Positions 37,317 through 50,352 of a stretch of 64,000 bases of DNA are shown one piece after another. How positions within the stretch are numbered: the first letter of the stretch is position 1; each line of letters opens with the position of its first letter. The position numbers and the translations under genes are program-made. The notes beneath the pieces are model-generated. The model was not told where the DNA came from. It searched no databases and saw nothing but the letters and a program-made list of their open reading frames with translations. The DNA is from Phaeotremella fagi (Eukaryota > Basidiomycota > Tremellomycetes > Tremellales > Phaeotremellaceae), in NCBI GenBank assembly GCA_001599715.1, contig BCHU01000001.1:915634-979633 (forward strand), in the 5' to 3' direction.

Positions 37317-40300
37317 ATGTCAAACAACACTCCGATACCTGGTACACCCCAACCCAGAACTCCCTTCACGCATTCAACACCACCCTCAACACCAGTTAGA
37401 TTACCCCTCAATTCCCCCTTCTTCCAAAATCCACGTCTAGTCCAACCCAATTTCCAAACCCAAACCCAACCCCAACCCCAAAACCAAAACCCAAACCAAA
37501 ACCATCTAACCAACGATTATCCAGAATCACCCAACAGTCCTCGACATCGTCGTACCGAGTATCTAATAAATTCAAATCCAAATCCATCATCATCATCGTC
37601 ATCATCATCATCCCCTTCAAAATTCAAACAACTCAAATTACCTCATTTGAAATCACCTAATCACAATTTAGAGGACGAATATGATTTCTCGACTGGGAAG
37701 AAAAAATTACGGATCCCTAGAACGTTCAAATCACCTAAACGTAGTTTGATATGTCTGATGTTATTGGCTTTCACGATTTATCTGATTAAACGGGTATTGT
37801 ATGGTGGAAACATTAATCAACCGTATCAAGTGGTTAGGTTATTGAAATCTTTGACTGGATTGGAAATTAACGATGAAGATTTGGACGGGGTTTGTAAATT
37901 CGTTTCACCGATTGAAGCTTATGAAAGGGATTTGGTACGACTGAGAAAATTATTTCCTGAAAAGAAATTCTCATCGATCTCTGAAATTCAAAATGATTTG
38001 GATAATCTCAAATCTACTGCTTCGACTTCACCAAAGAAACACGAACATCATAGTCACATCCATCAATACTCTTCTACCGGTCATCTGTTAATTTCAGATT
38101 CACCATTAGCGGAACATCCAATCCCGTTACTTTTATCGTTAGGTGAGAAAAGATGGGAAGAACTGCTGTCAAGACAATCTAGAACTTTGGAGGATGCCGT
38201 TAAAGAATATACCAAGAGATATGGACGGTTACCACCTAAAGGATTCGATCTTTGGTGGGAATACGTCATGGCTCATGAACTCATTTTACCTGATGAGTAT
38301 GATAGGATTAATTTGGATTTGGCACCTTTTTGGGCTTTACCGAAAGATGAGATGAGGAAACGGTTGAGGGAGGTTGAAAATATGAAAGAAACTTTTACGC
38401 TGGCTGTTCAGAATGGTTTGGTTGATATTAGGGTAGGTTTTTTTTGGTATAGGTTGGCAGCTTTGGGGGGAAGGTTTGTTGATTGGAATTTTACAGATGA
38501 AAGATATGTCAGGTCTTAAATGGGAAGGAACTTGGTATAGAGCAATGGACGCTGCGTCGTAAGTGATCAATTCTCTCCTTTGGTATATTACTAATTTCAC
38601 ACATATTCATAGTCTACTGAAAGCTTTCGCGAGATATCTTCCAGATCTCAACGCAACTTTCTCCATCTTCGATCAACCTCAAATATATCTTTCCTGGGCA
38701 CGACGGGATTCATTGGTGAAACTTGGTTTACGGGGTGAACGTAAGTTGAGTTCTGAGATTGGATTTGGAATTTATTTTTACCCCTTTTTTCGATAGATAC
38801 AACACATTTGAAAGAAACGGATGACGCTCATGTCAGATTATCAAGGAGTTGTTCGCCTGATTCCAATTTTAGAAAAAATAGTACCATGTATGAAGGCAAG
38901 TAATATTCTTTTGAATTGTCGTTTCATCTAACAAAGAAATTCAGGTCGTTCTCTGATTTATGATTCTCTGGAAGCTGGAGATTTCTGTCAAAGTGAGTAA
39001 AATGTCTTTCGGAAATGAACATTAATTGACTGAGTTATTGGTAGATCCCTATCTTGTTCCATTACATGGATTAACGATTGAACCTCATTTACCCGAATCT
39101 CATCCAAAACCACACACTGCTTTATTACCTCTTTTCAGTTTAGCTAAAACTTCCATCAAGTGAGTTATGTTTTGCTTAGCTTGACCAATGTATACTGATT
39201 CCGTAGCTCTGATATACTTATCACACCCTTGGATCAGTTTTATGATAATCCAGGAAAAGATCCTAAATGGGAACAAAAAAGTTCTTCAAAATTGGTTTGG
39301 GTAAGTTTAAAGCAGATTATCGTTTTTTCCACAGGACTAAAACGAAAACACGTAGAGAGGTTCCCCAACTGGCATATCCGAAATGACGAAGAAATTACCA
39401 TGGCGTAATTCCCATCGAATCAGATTACACAATTTCGCCAATTCAAACATCACATCGAATTCAGATTCTGTATCCTACATGGTCCCAGATCTAGGACAGA
39501 ATTCTACGCAATCACAAGATGAACGTAAGAAAATAGCTGAAATCGAAGAAACGTTATATCATCGACAACAGGTTGGGAATCATCGTAAAAATTCGCCTTA
39601 TGTTGGGAACACTCAATTACCTTTGAATGACGATTCGACTGTTGGCGGTCCTGCTGTGGAAGCTAAGATCCCTTTACTTTATCGAGAGGAGGAAGTTGGA
39701 TTGAAGCAAGCTCAGGAATTCTTTTTGGATGTTAAACTTTCGGGGAGACCTATACAATGTTCAGAGGATGATGGGACTTGTAAAGAGATGTTGTGGGTTG
39801 TTTTTTTGACTTTTGGCTATGGGGGGACTGACCTTTGGTGTTTAGACGTGAAATTCAATGGGCACCTAATCAACGGGCTGAGCAGTTGAATAAATATAAA
39901 TTCTTGCTCGATATTGATGGGAATGGGTGGAGGTGAGTTGCAAGGGTTTCTCGGAGTATTGAAAGTATACTGAATTTCAATGTGATACCAGTGGACGTTT
40001 CAGACGGTATGCTTGTTTCAATTTGAAAAAACGTTCCCGCTGATGTTTTTAGGTTGATGAGTACAAATTCTGTCGTTATCAAAACTGGAATCTTCACCGA
40101 ATGGTTTCAACCACATCTCATCCCGTACGTGCCCCCTCACCATTCGAATTGAAGGGAAAAAAACTTTTAACGTTGACAAACCGATAGATGGTTCATGTAT
40201 ATACCAGCCAAACTTGATTTTTCAGATTTATTCGATATCCTCGCGTTGTATGTCTATGTCAATCTCTGATTTACTCGTACTAACAAAGAATCAGTTTTAG

Positions 40301-40812
40301 AGGTACACCGAAAAATCCTGGACTTGGTTTCGATGAGACTGCTAAGGCTCTTGCTAGGAATGGGGTAATGCTTCTTTTCTTTTGCTTAGAGAAGGATTAC
40401 TGATTTGATTTGGTGTTCATAGCAATGTTTTGTTCAACGGATGTTTAGGATGGAAGATTTACATGCTTACATGATGAGATTGTTTTTGGAGTATGCTGTA
40501 AGCGTGTTTGACTGGTTTATTCCGGAGGACGACTGATACAAATGGTAATACAGAGGATAGCAGCTGATGAAGGTGTTGATATGGTTAGTTCATTTTCTGG
40601 TTGCATAGACTGATACAACAAAATAGGACTTCCATTATGAGGATTTAGTCGATCCGTTTGGGGAATATGAGGATGATCCGAATGTTGAAGAGGAAGGGGA
40701 GGGGGAGGGATCGAACACCGAAGAAAGTTTAGAGGGGGTAATAGAGGATATCGATAGAGTACAGAAAGAGTTGGATTTGAGAGGCTTTGACGAGGTTAAC
40801 GAGAGTAGGTAG
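37317..40812 (+). CDS. CAP10-domain glycosyltransferase (GT90), beta-1,2-xylosyltransferase-like
   Basis: GT90 enzymes in Tremellomycetes add xylose to capsule polysaccharides and glycolipids in the Golgi; the CXT1-type is a beta-1,2-xylosyltransferase. ATG 37317 opens a Pro/Gln/Asn-rich cytosolic tail, then basic FKSPKRSLI and the signal anchor CLMLLAFTIYLIKRVLY (about residue 145), so a type II Golgi topology. The lumenal part has YGRLPPKGFDLWWEYVMAHE, typical of GT90. The catalytic domain shows WRGSPTGIS, the motif FLLDIDGNGWSGRFRRLMS (about 39,900-40,060) and TNSVVIKTGIFTEWF...LIPWFMYIPAKLDFSDL. The C-terminus is acidic (EEGEGEGSNTEE) and ends NESR, TAG 40810-40812. About a dozen introns; roughly 940 residues. 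Donor and acceptor specificity cannot be read from the sequence. Confidence 0.87.
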
Positions 40813-41138
40813 GGGGTACGGTTTTTAGCCTTCTATTATGGGTTTATGGTTTCATCTATTCATTCATTCATACTGTTAATTTCATCTGCATTGTATTGTA
40901 TTGCGTATTGTGCCACACTTTACCCTAAATATCTCCGTGTTTCATCCTATCCCTTTCCTATACCCCATGGGGTAAACACTGAAGGTCAGTGCGGTTTATG
41001 CGTTGCATTGTTCGTTCATCCTCTGTGCTCACTTTAATCCTTTTATCTTTTCTTTTTTCATTTCTTTCCTTTCTAATCTGACACATTGATATCGCATTTA
41101 ATGACATTCAAGTAATCATCCTCTAGTCCACACTCAAC
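40813..41138. promoter_or_regulatory. promoter of the Msb1-family gene
   Basis: 326 bp, T-rich with a CTTTTCTTTTTTC run at 41,050-41,080; no gene is supported. Confidence 0.35.
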
Positions 41139-44100
41139 ATGGTATCCTTCCTGTCTTTCTTCAAAAGTAAACGAAAAGTAGATCCTCAATCCCCAACCCA
41201 ACCCCAACCCCAACCAACAATTCCCACATCCCCTCGACCCCGTCCAACAAGATTCCTCTCCCTCCGTACCCGCTCATCAAATTCAAAATCCCGTCCTACA
41301 AACAGAAGAATCAGTTCAGAACTCAACAGAAGAACTTCCCAGCTCCGACAGAAACGAATATCAAAAGAACAATTGATTTCACCCAGTCCGAGTTTGAAGT
41401 TGGTCGGACCACCGAAATTGGCTTTGGGGTTTGATGTTCAATCGTTTGATTCGACTGTTTCTGGTACTGCGGGGGTAGGCGCTTCGAGATTGGATTTCAG
41501 TGAGGTTGGGAGATCTCCTCGATTAGGGGTTGAGGAGGTTACGTTGATTGGTGGTATTAGGGATTTGAGTCTTGATGAGGTTAAACATGGTTGGGAGATT
41601 TTTGGGAATGGTCTAAAACGTCGTGGTAGGTTTCTTTGTTCTTTTCTCATATGTCATCCTTGTTTTATTGATTAATTTTCTTCCTTTCTTTAGGAACTGA
41701 TATACAAGGAATCATGCTTCCTAGAAGATTCCAATCTGATCCCTCTCAACAACTTTATCTACAGGCACTCTTCTTAACGACCATTCGACCTGATCTTGTC
41801 AATTCTTTCCCTTCCATTTCAAACCATTTACAACTAGAAGCCAATCATACTGATATGATTTCTACTCTTAAATCTTCAATTGACGATACGACTTATCCCG
41901 CTGATTTGGCTGAAACTCTTAAATGGATGTTGAGACGTTTGAATCCAATTTCTGTTTCTTCACCAAGTCCATCCAGTAACTTTCAATCAACGCCTCAATC
42001 TGCTGGTTTCGCTTTAGTCTCTTCCACCATAGTTTCACAAAAGACATATCTCGATTTCGTCCGTGCTGAACACTCATCGTCGTATCCTTTGGACGCCTAT
42101 TCTCTAATCTTACTTCCAACTTTATCAGCTGAAGTCGTTGGTTATCTCAACGAACTATTCGAAACGTGGGCCGCTATAGTTACACATGGGGATGTCAATT
42201 CTATGGGTGGTGGTAGAATTTGTTATCTTCTCGGTTGGTGGGTTATGGGTCATTCTTATTCATCTCAAGCGTCGAATGATTCTGTAAGTGGTGAAAAACT
42301 TTGGGACGGGTTTTATGAAGAATGGAGATCTGCTGGTAGCGCTGTGGAGCATTTGTTCTATGCTTGGATTCGGTCAGTCCTCCATATTTTGCTACAATTG
42401 CGCCTTGCTGATTTCTAGTGTAGATCTCAATCCACACGTCAGACTATACCCATCCGTCTTTTACAGTTGGTGAAGGATTATCCGTTTGGAGAGACAACTG
42501 CTTCATCTGAACATCTTCCACTACCGCCACCTTCATCTTTTCCCAGAAAAACTCTTCATCTCTCGTTGACGGTTGATTCTGATCAAATCGATGATATAAG
42601 TTTCAGAGATATGGTAAAAGCCGTCGACACGGCCAAGAAGGAGGATTATAGCACTTTCCTCCTTTGGAATTCACTCATTGGTAACGACCAGCCCCAAAAA
42701 GAGTTGATCAATCTTCTTTCGAACCAATCGAAATCATTCATTACTGGACCCAAACACACCAATGATTCGCCACCTCGTACACCGCCAAAAGAATCTTCTG
42801 GTGCACGCTTCACATCCGATGAATCGTTTTATCGTCCTTTCAGAAGTCCAACTTCATCTATCGACGCAGGTCCTAGTTCTCGACACAATCGTCGTCGATC
42901 TATGTCTCACGGAGATATCCCTCTCAGAAGTAATCCACCTTCACCTGTTAAAAGCACTCTTGGTTCCGTGGGTGAAAACCAAGATACACCCGATGATCAA
43001 CCCAAGTCCATTATCAGTAAACAAATGTCTTTTGAAAACATTCAACCTCCTCAATCTGACTCAGATACCCCACCGGCCTATTGGTCTGATTTTACTCGAT
43101 TAGGTTTTGGGGAATCTGAATTAGTCGTTGAACCCCTCTCTTTTGGCACTGAATCTGTGAAACCCACCTCGACACCTACTGTCAGTCGTGGAACCAGTTT
43201 CGCAAAGAGAAGCGTTCGGGTTCTTTCACCTACCAAGGGAATTGACAAATCTTTCAAAATAGTTTCCGAAAGACTTTTGGAGATTGATGATATTTTCACA
43301 TCTTTCGTTGAAGATGGTCAACTTGATCCAGCTGTCAGTAGCTCATGGCCTAAATTTTTATTGCTCAGTCTCGATGAACCACATATTACCGATAACAGTG
43401 GTACGATAGAATGGATTTTGATCACTCTCGTTACCGATATTCCGATTTCAGAACCAGAAAAACCGACTTCAATTCCTGAGGACCTAGTTCGACCTACCTC
43501 CCCAACTTCCCGATCTATCACTTCTAAAACTAATAATCGACAAAGTATTCTATCAAATTTCAGACGGTCTTCTTCGTCCAGTACCGTCAAATCCAATAGT
43601 GGATTACGAAAAACTTTGTTCGGCTCTGGAAGGTCTTTATCGAAACAGTCGGTTGATGGAAGTAATTTGGCTTCTGTCTCTGAAGTCGCACCTGTGGTTC
43701 TTGGTACTGCGATCGTTGGTGCTGCTGTCGCTGAAGGGGTCACAAAGGGAGAGACTATTACAAAGGAGACACCCGCTGTAGTAGATCAAACGAAGTCATT
43801 GGACCAATCAACCCATTTACCTTCTCCAACTGACACCACCGAGGTATCGATCATGGATTCTACTCAAAGTTTGTGCTCCGCTACTGCATCTCAGGATTGG
43901 GAATATGCTGCAGAAGGAGCCATGCATGTGGTCTTCGCTTATCGAGGAACGAATCCGACATACTCGGCAAAGGTTTTACGACTCAAGAAGGATGTCAGTA
44001 AATTTATCGATACCACCTCATCTGTCCACAGTTTAAAACTTGAAGCGTCATCTCACGACATTTGGAGGAAAGAGTTGTTACCTAAATTAATAAATGAAGA

Positions 44101-47100
44101 GTTTTTGGTGGATGCTGTTGCAACGCCTTTGCTTTCAGAGTGGGTTGATAGTTTATTGGAGAATGCGGAGGGTACACGACCTGCTTCTAGGAGATTGGAA
44201 GGTGGACGTTTGAGTGAGACTATCGAGAATAAAGCTGATGGATGGGTCATGGAAGATCTTACTGCTACACCAGATAGAAACAGTGGTGAAACAATCCTCT
44301 CGATCGAAATTAAGGTATGTAACCGTTGAACCGAATTCTGAACTAATCTGTATAGCCGAAATGGGGGTTCCTTCCTACTCCAACTTTCATGCGACCACCA
44401 GATTCTATTCCTATCAAGACTGAGAACTGTAGATTCTGTTTACATTCTCATTTAAGAGGAAAGGAGAATGGGTATTGTCCTCTGGATCTATATTCTGGTG
44501 ACAGGGATCGGATTGTCAAAGGTTTAGAAGGACTTAAGGGTCTTTGGAGAGATACTGAAGGAGAGGGAAATAATTGGAGAATTTCTGTTGATGGTCAAAG
44601 AGTCTATCCTGATGATGTAAGCTATTGGTGGTTGTTTCTTTCGTAGCTGACTGACAGCGTATTAGGAGCATCCACTTAGTAACGATGCGCCTTCGTTCGT
44701 GGTAGATCTGCTCAACGACTCTGGCATTCTTGATACGCTCAAGGGTCTTCAATCAACACTTGATCCAACGGATATTAGTGACCTCGTCCACCGTCTCCAA
44801 TTATCTTCTCCCAATTCTGATATTTATCAATCGGAACTTCTAATTGAACCAAATCCTAAAGAATTGTCTTCTTTCGTCGAAAAATATCTCTCAGACACTC
44901 AAAAATCATACTCAGAAGAAGGCTGGACATTAAGAGAAAGACTTGTTGGTTATTCCCTTTCAGCTATTTTTAAAGATTGCTCGATATTCGTTAAAGCTGT
45001 TTTGAGTGGTGATAAATCGATCGATAAAACTAAATCTTCGATTAAGGTTATTGATTTAGATTTGAAATCTTTGGGATCTTTTAGGAAATGGGCGGAACTT
45101 GATGAAAAGATTTGGAGACATTGGTTGGAAACTCATAAGGTTGATGAACCGAGGGTCGTTGATGAGGACTTACTCTCTGCTCGATCTGGGTCTGGTTTGG
45201 TGGGAGATGATCAATCGAAGGAAGAAGGACATGATAATTCGCTGGTTGCTGTGGCACCGTTAGCTGCAGTTGTTCCTTTGGTTATCGCTGCTGATACTGT
45301 TGTATCGGGTGCTCATCATGACGATACTACAGTAGATGATGAAACCCATTCACGATCTTACGAATCTGTTGAACCGATTTCGAATGATGTTGTATCCCCT
45401 CTTCAAGAGGAACCAGTTGAATCCACTGAGCTTCCTCATTCTGTCGCAGATTCAGAAGCTTCCAGATCCGTATTGGAACAATTTCAACCTGTCGAGGAAG
45501 CTTCGATACCAATTCTCGACCCTCAAGATATCGATCAGGACAAGGAGATTTCAGAGGTCGACACAGCATCGCTCCCAGTGGTTTACTCTCAAGAATTACC
45601 AGTGGATGACGAACATCCTTCAAATGTCGAATCTACAGTCTCAGATAGCCTACTGCCATCTACCACCCAGACTGAGGTCGATCCACCTTTATCAGCTACA
45701 CCTTCAATAACTTTAACTGAAGATAACTCTTCAATCGCTGATACAATCACGAATTCACCTGTATTATCTCGCGATTTGAGATCTTCGGCTCCATCACCTT
45801 CTCCTGGTTTGGTTGCTAGTTTACCTGGTGTTGTTGATGATGACGCCCGATTGGATTTAGGTGATGAGCAGGATTATATGATTTCGAATACTGGATCTTT
45901 GGTTGGAGCAGAAGAAGCAGATCAGTTGGTTGGTGAGGACACTTTATCGCAAATTCAAGATCGGGATATATACGAGACCACCGCGGAGGTTCCTATCGAT
46001 ACTTCAAGTACTAAGGAGGAAGAAGTTCTCCAACAATCATCCCTACCTATTGACGATGATAATGTGGATATCAGTCATTTCCCATCTGAACCTATTCGAC
46101 CTATTGACGAGTATATCGAGCGGGAAGAAAGAGCTTTCACGGACGAGACCAACGCAGAACCAAGCGAGATTCGTGACATACAGGATGATCAGATCCCAGC
46201 TCCTGTCCCAGGTGATGACAATGGGGCTCAACTCAAACCGTCTGAACCTGAAGTACCCCTTGCGCTTGCCGCTGTTGAGGATACTGGTACGGATGTGGTT
46301 GATGGTCCATTAGAGGCAGAGGAAAAGGAGTTTGAACGACCTGAAATGGCTCAACCTGAAGGGCCTCTTTCCCTTGCTGCTGTTGAAGATACTGGTACGG
46401 ATGTGGTTGATGGTCCACCAGAAACAGAAGAAATGGAGGTTATTCAAGTTCCTCAAAATGATATTCAGAGTTCACTCACAGTAAGTCCATCAACAGAAGA
46501 TTTTGCAGTTTACTGACGTATCTTTAGGATGCAGTCTCAGAGCATGATTTACACGATGGTAGCAATGCAGCTGAAGTTACTGAACCTGGAGATGTTCCTG
46601 CTACTGTAGCTATCGAAGATATTGGTGAAGATCCGCGGGGGGCAGAGGAGTCTGTCATAGTACCTGAGCATGAAGTTCGAAGTGATCTTGAGGTAAGTTA
46701 TTTGTCGACGGAATTTTCACCGTTTATTGATCATTTTCTAGAATGATGAACTTTCGGAGCCACCTTTACCCGCTGAGGAGAGTAATGCTTCAAACCTTCA
46801 GTCTGTTGATGAAGTGGAAATTCCAACTGCCGAAAACATACCTGAACCTGATCGGGATATCGAGTCTCCATCGATTATCGAAGCTGAACCCTCCACTGGC
46901 GAAGAGAACGAAATCAACCCACCTGTTAATGAGACCAGCCCTGTTGTTGAAATTCAAGCTGATCTCGACTCTGGACCTAACGCTGAGGAGGAGAACGATG
47001 ATATTGGTGGTATTACTGAAACTCAATTGGTACCCACAGTAGACGAAGAGAACGACGATACTAGTGAAATTGCTGAAACTCATCCAGAAGTGTCGGATGA

Positions 47101-48103
47101 GATTGAGGATTATGTCGCGGCTCCACCCTTGGAATCTATCGACGAATCAGTCGAGCAGACCGATGATGGTATTGTCGATCCGGTTGATGGGGATACGGAA
47201 GGAGAACATGGGATCTCTCGGCACGCTGGAGTTGCTGAACCATCCGCGGCTGGAGATTTGTCTTCAAATGTAGAACCAGAAGGGCAGGAGAGTGGAGTTG
47301 GACTTCCGGAACCGACTGAAACTCCTGAACACCACCAGGAGCAGGGGGCTGAGGAGGAAACTTTAACGAATGTCTCTGCTGAACCGGTTCACTCATCTGC
47401 TGTCGACGATGTAGACTTGATCGACGAGAGAGAGGAAATTCAAGATCAAGAACCGGATGAAGAGATGGTTGATAGTGTGGAGGAACCATTTGGTCCATCG
47501 TCTTCCGATGGGAGTGAATCGAATTCTCATCAACCGGTCGTAGTTCCTTCGGAGGAAGCGTTGTCTGCTCATGACAATGAATACGCTGCTGAGGTGGTTC
47601 ACGATAGGGAACAAGGTGCTCAACCAGACCCGGCGGTTGAGACTATTGAGGAATCGGCTGCTTCGACTTTTTCTGGTGTTCAATCCGATCCCCATGAACA
47701 CGGTCTGATTCCAGAAGACGAAAATGCTCACCCTCACGAAGACGAGATGGAAGAGTCTATCCCGGAACCGGTAGTCGACACGGATGAGAATATCATCCCT
47801 CCAATTTCGAATATACAAGATAACCACCCTACGGATAACGTCACAGTTGACAGCGTATCCTCCCAACCTATCTTCCACGAGGGCTCAGATACAGTCAACG
47901 ACAGTCCAACAGATAGTGAACATGTCAAAGATGTCACTGATCATACTTTGGTTGACGAGGATGAGGATCTGTCGGTTTCGAACAAATCTAAATCTGTTTT
48001 GGGTGATATCGTTCATCCTCATGTAGAGAATGTTGGACCTATTCACGATAAAGAGGTTCCAATCATCGATAACCTTTCAGAAGAAATACCACACCACGAA
48101 TAG
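41139..48103 (+). CDS. Msb1/Mug8-family morphogenesis protein with a long acidic repeat-containing tail
   Basis: Msb1-type proteins act with Rho/Cdc42 modules in polarised growth. ATG 41139 gives MVSFLSFFKSKRKVD and a basic Arg/Ser region. The folded part starts at SLDEVKHGWEIFGNGLKRRGTD, then IMLPRRFQSDPSQQLYLQALF, LAETLKWMLRRLNP, TYLDFVRAEHSSSYPLDAYS and GRICYLLGWWVMG. This is the Msb1/Mug8 layout, which resembles an atypical RhoGAP. A Ser-rich middle (42,760-43,850) contains FRRSSSSSTVKS. Other segments (WEYAAEGAMHVVFAYRGTNPTYSAK, LSIEIKPKWGFL) are protein-like but not recognised. From about 45,150 the protein is acidic and low complexity, with a 36-residue repeat at 46,247-46,440. Six introns; roughly 2,200 residues, much longer than yeast Msb1 (about 1,140). 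Family assignment is moderately sure. Confidence 0.75.
46247..46454 (+). repeat. 108-bp coding tandem repeat in the acidic tail
   Basis: Two copies start at 46247 and 46355. Each encodes P-E-x2-P-L-x-L-A-A-V-E-D-T-G-T-D-V-V-D-G-P followed by acidic residues. A more diverged third copy (VPATVAIEDIGEDPRGAEE, about 46,590-46,650) lies in the next exon. The unit is 36 codons, so the frame is kept. Confidence 0.75.
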
Positions 48104-48796
48104 GGTACAGTATATAACTTCTACGATATTGTTTGTGTGTAAAATTCCATTTTAATTTTTACTTTTAATTCTCAAACATGTTTCTTTCTTATTTTGATAG
48201 TTCACGGAATTTACGATTAACGACTCTTACTTGATTACGATTTTTTGCTTTTTTGACTCAATTTTTAACGACTTGTTTCTTGTTTAACGACTTTGTTTAC
48301 GTACTCGGAAATACGAAATTATATTAATGACTTATGCATGGGTTTCTTTACAACATTAATATCAATACATGAGCAGTAGCTACATACATACATACAGTAC
48401 AAGTACAATACATGAAAACATCGAAAAAAATTACAGAGTTAAGTACAAATCATTAAAATTGAACTCGTCACATTAAAAGTCGTTATTCGTTATTCAACCT
48501 TTATCATTCAGATGGTATTTCGTAGATTGTTCGTGAGATTGTCAAATTGTCTAATGGGGAGCTCTGGTTGCGCTGAGACAGGATACTGGATATTGTTATG
48601 AGGGTGGTCTACTGTTGATTTGGTGCGTTTCGTTACAAAGCGGTTGAACAGTTTGATGAGTCGTTATGAATCTCCCAGAAAGCATTGATAACGATCAACC
48701 TCCCCTCCACACTACAGATAGAAATCTGTTAGATTCCTGATAACCAAGACTGATAGCTATACTAACGAGAAAACCACCTAGTCATCGATCCCCGTA
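48104..48796. other. intergenic, convergent 3' ends
   Basis: 693 bp between convergent genes. It holds AT-rich tracts and a short (CATA)n-like stretch (ACATACATACATACAG, about 48,380); no gene is supported. Confidence 0.4.
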
Positions 48797-49240
48797 TCAA
48801 CCAAATCTCCTGACCCCAACACCACCAAAAGCGACTTTCTTCGCACCATCCGGAACCCCAACTCGAGCCTGATAATAAGCATTATTAGAGTGATAGCTTT
48901 GAACAGGGAAAGTCGGTGGTGGTGGATAACTGAATCTCTGATTGGTTCCCAATCGAGGAACGGTGTATCGAGGTAGATATGGTGAATTATCGAATTGAGG
49001 TAGATTGCCTTTGGGAAGTTTTCTGGGGTTGGAACGTGATTTGTAGATTATTATTGATAGGATTAGGAGGATTACGATTACACCTATGATTATACCGATT
49101 ATTAAACCTGTGTTGGGTCCGTTGGATGTGGGAGTGCTGTCGGGGTTTGCCACTGATGTTTCGACTTGGATTGCAGCTTGAGTGTGGGTTGTGGAGATTG
49201 GTTTGGTGGTTGAGAGGGGGGTGGAAATGTTTGGGATCAT
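48797..49240 (-). CDS. small single-pass membrane protein with Ser/Thr-rich N-terminus
   Basis: Not recognised. One open exon: MIPNISTPLSTTKPISTT, a Thr/Ser-rich 45-residue head, a transmembrane helix (GLIIGIIIGVIVILLILSIIIY, residues about 47-68), then basic KSRSNPRKLPK and a Pro/Tyr-rich tail ending GGVGVRRFG at 48797. 147 residues. No signal peptide is seen; either it is a type III protein, or a first exon with a signal peptide lies upstream (49,241-49,450) that I could not place. The architecture is that of short O-glycosylated surface proteins. Confidence 0.6.
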   Translation of the reverse strand: MIPNISTPLSTTKPISTTHTQAAIQVETSVANPDSTPTSNGPNTGLIIGIIIGVIVILLILSIIIYKSRSNPRKLPKGNLPQFDNSPYLPRYTVPRLGTNQRFSYPPPPTFPVQSYHSNNAYYQARVGVPDGAKKVAFGGVGVRRFG

Positions 49241-50352
49241 TCTACTTTAGGTGTTAGATGGGTATTACTACACGAGGTGATTGTATAACACGCGGTTAAG
49301 GCGTTTCTTTGGAACTTGTGATGGGGGATGGTGATGACTCACTCTTACGCCACCCTAGGTAATTTAGCTGATGTTTGATGGAGGAGACTGTTTGATGGTA
49401 TTGAGTTTGAGTTTGTAGATATTTTCGTGGAAATAAGTATGTTGGATGTTGAAGTGGTTGATATGAGAAACTGTAGATGTGATTTATAATCCAGTCAACT
49501 TCAATAACATATGAGAGTAATTTTTAAATTCATACGTCATCATCGCCTCCTTCTATCAAAGGATCAACAAAATCTAGTTGCCACTGTCATCTCTCTCTAC
49601 GCCAGAGATAATTCCCACGTCGAATCGATTTTCTATTGGCCAAACCCACTATTCCCTCATTTCCTCATACATTTGTAGATGGTGGCTATGCAGATCCAGA
49701 GAGATCTCATTGGATACTTATAAAGAGCCGTTCAAAATATCTCACTTCAATTCCATCTATGAGTTAGCACTTTCTGAGCGATTATTTGGTAAATTGGATT
49801 TCAGATCGGAACAGGAAATATCGGGCTGTGTTCTTTGATGGGAGTGGTTTCAGAGTACCCTTTGGTTGATTGCGGTGAAAATTGATAGATTAATTGTAAT
49901 TCAATGAATAGTAGGACAGGTTACTAAGCACGACAGATATTTGTTATGACTTATGGTGCATATGCGCCTCAGCTTAGTGCTCGTATGCCTTGAGACACTT
50001 CAGAAGGGGTTCAGCTTCGTTATCTTCGTGGATGTTCTTGAAAGGTTGTTTTGTATCATTTAACCGCCGACGACACAGCCATGAAGATAAATTAGCTATC
50101 TATCAGACTCGTATTATCGTGTCATTGCAAGATTCCATGCTTATTGCCTTAAACCTTGTTGATTTACCGAAATCAGCCATCGTAGTACTTGTATGAAGCA
50201 AAGTTAACTGCCACAAGATAATTGGTGCCACCTACTGTTTAAATGATCCCTCCATTTATTACCTGGGGTTGTTTGCGTGACTGATTTCACAACCAAAACA
50301 ACAACCAACAAATAACAACAACCATACTCATACTTTTATCTACCCATTCACC
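49241..50352. promoter_or_regulatory. 1.1-kb divergent intergenic region before the Aurora kinase
   Basis: Small plus-strand frames at 49578-49838 and 49990-50196 have no recognisable features. The last 60 bp are CAACAA-rich, like the leaders of neighbouring genes. Confidence 0.4.

Noticed and set aside
47136..47878. Long minus-strand open frames opposite the Msb1 tail
   Set aside because: They are shadows of the acidic, codon-biased plus-strand exon.
48370..48420. CATA/GTAC-rich stretch as a possible CRISPR-like or regulatory array
   Set aside because: Only a short microsatellite without spacers; common in fungal intergenic DNA.
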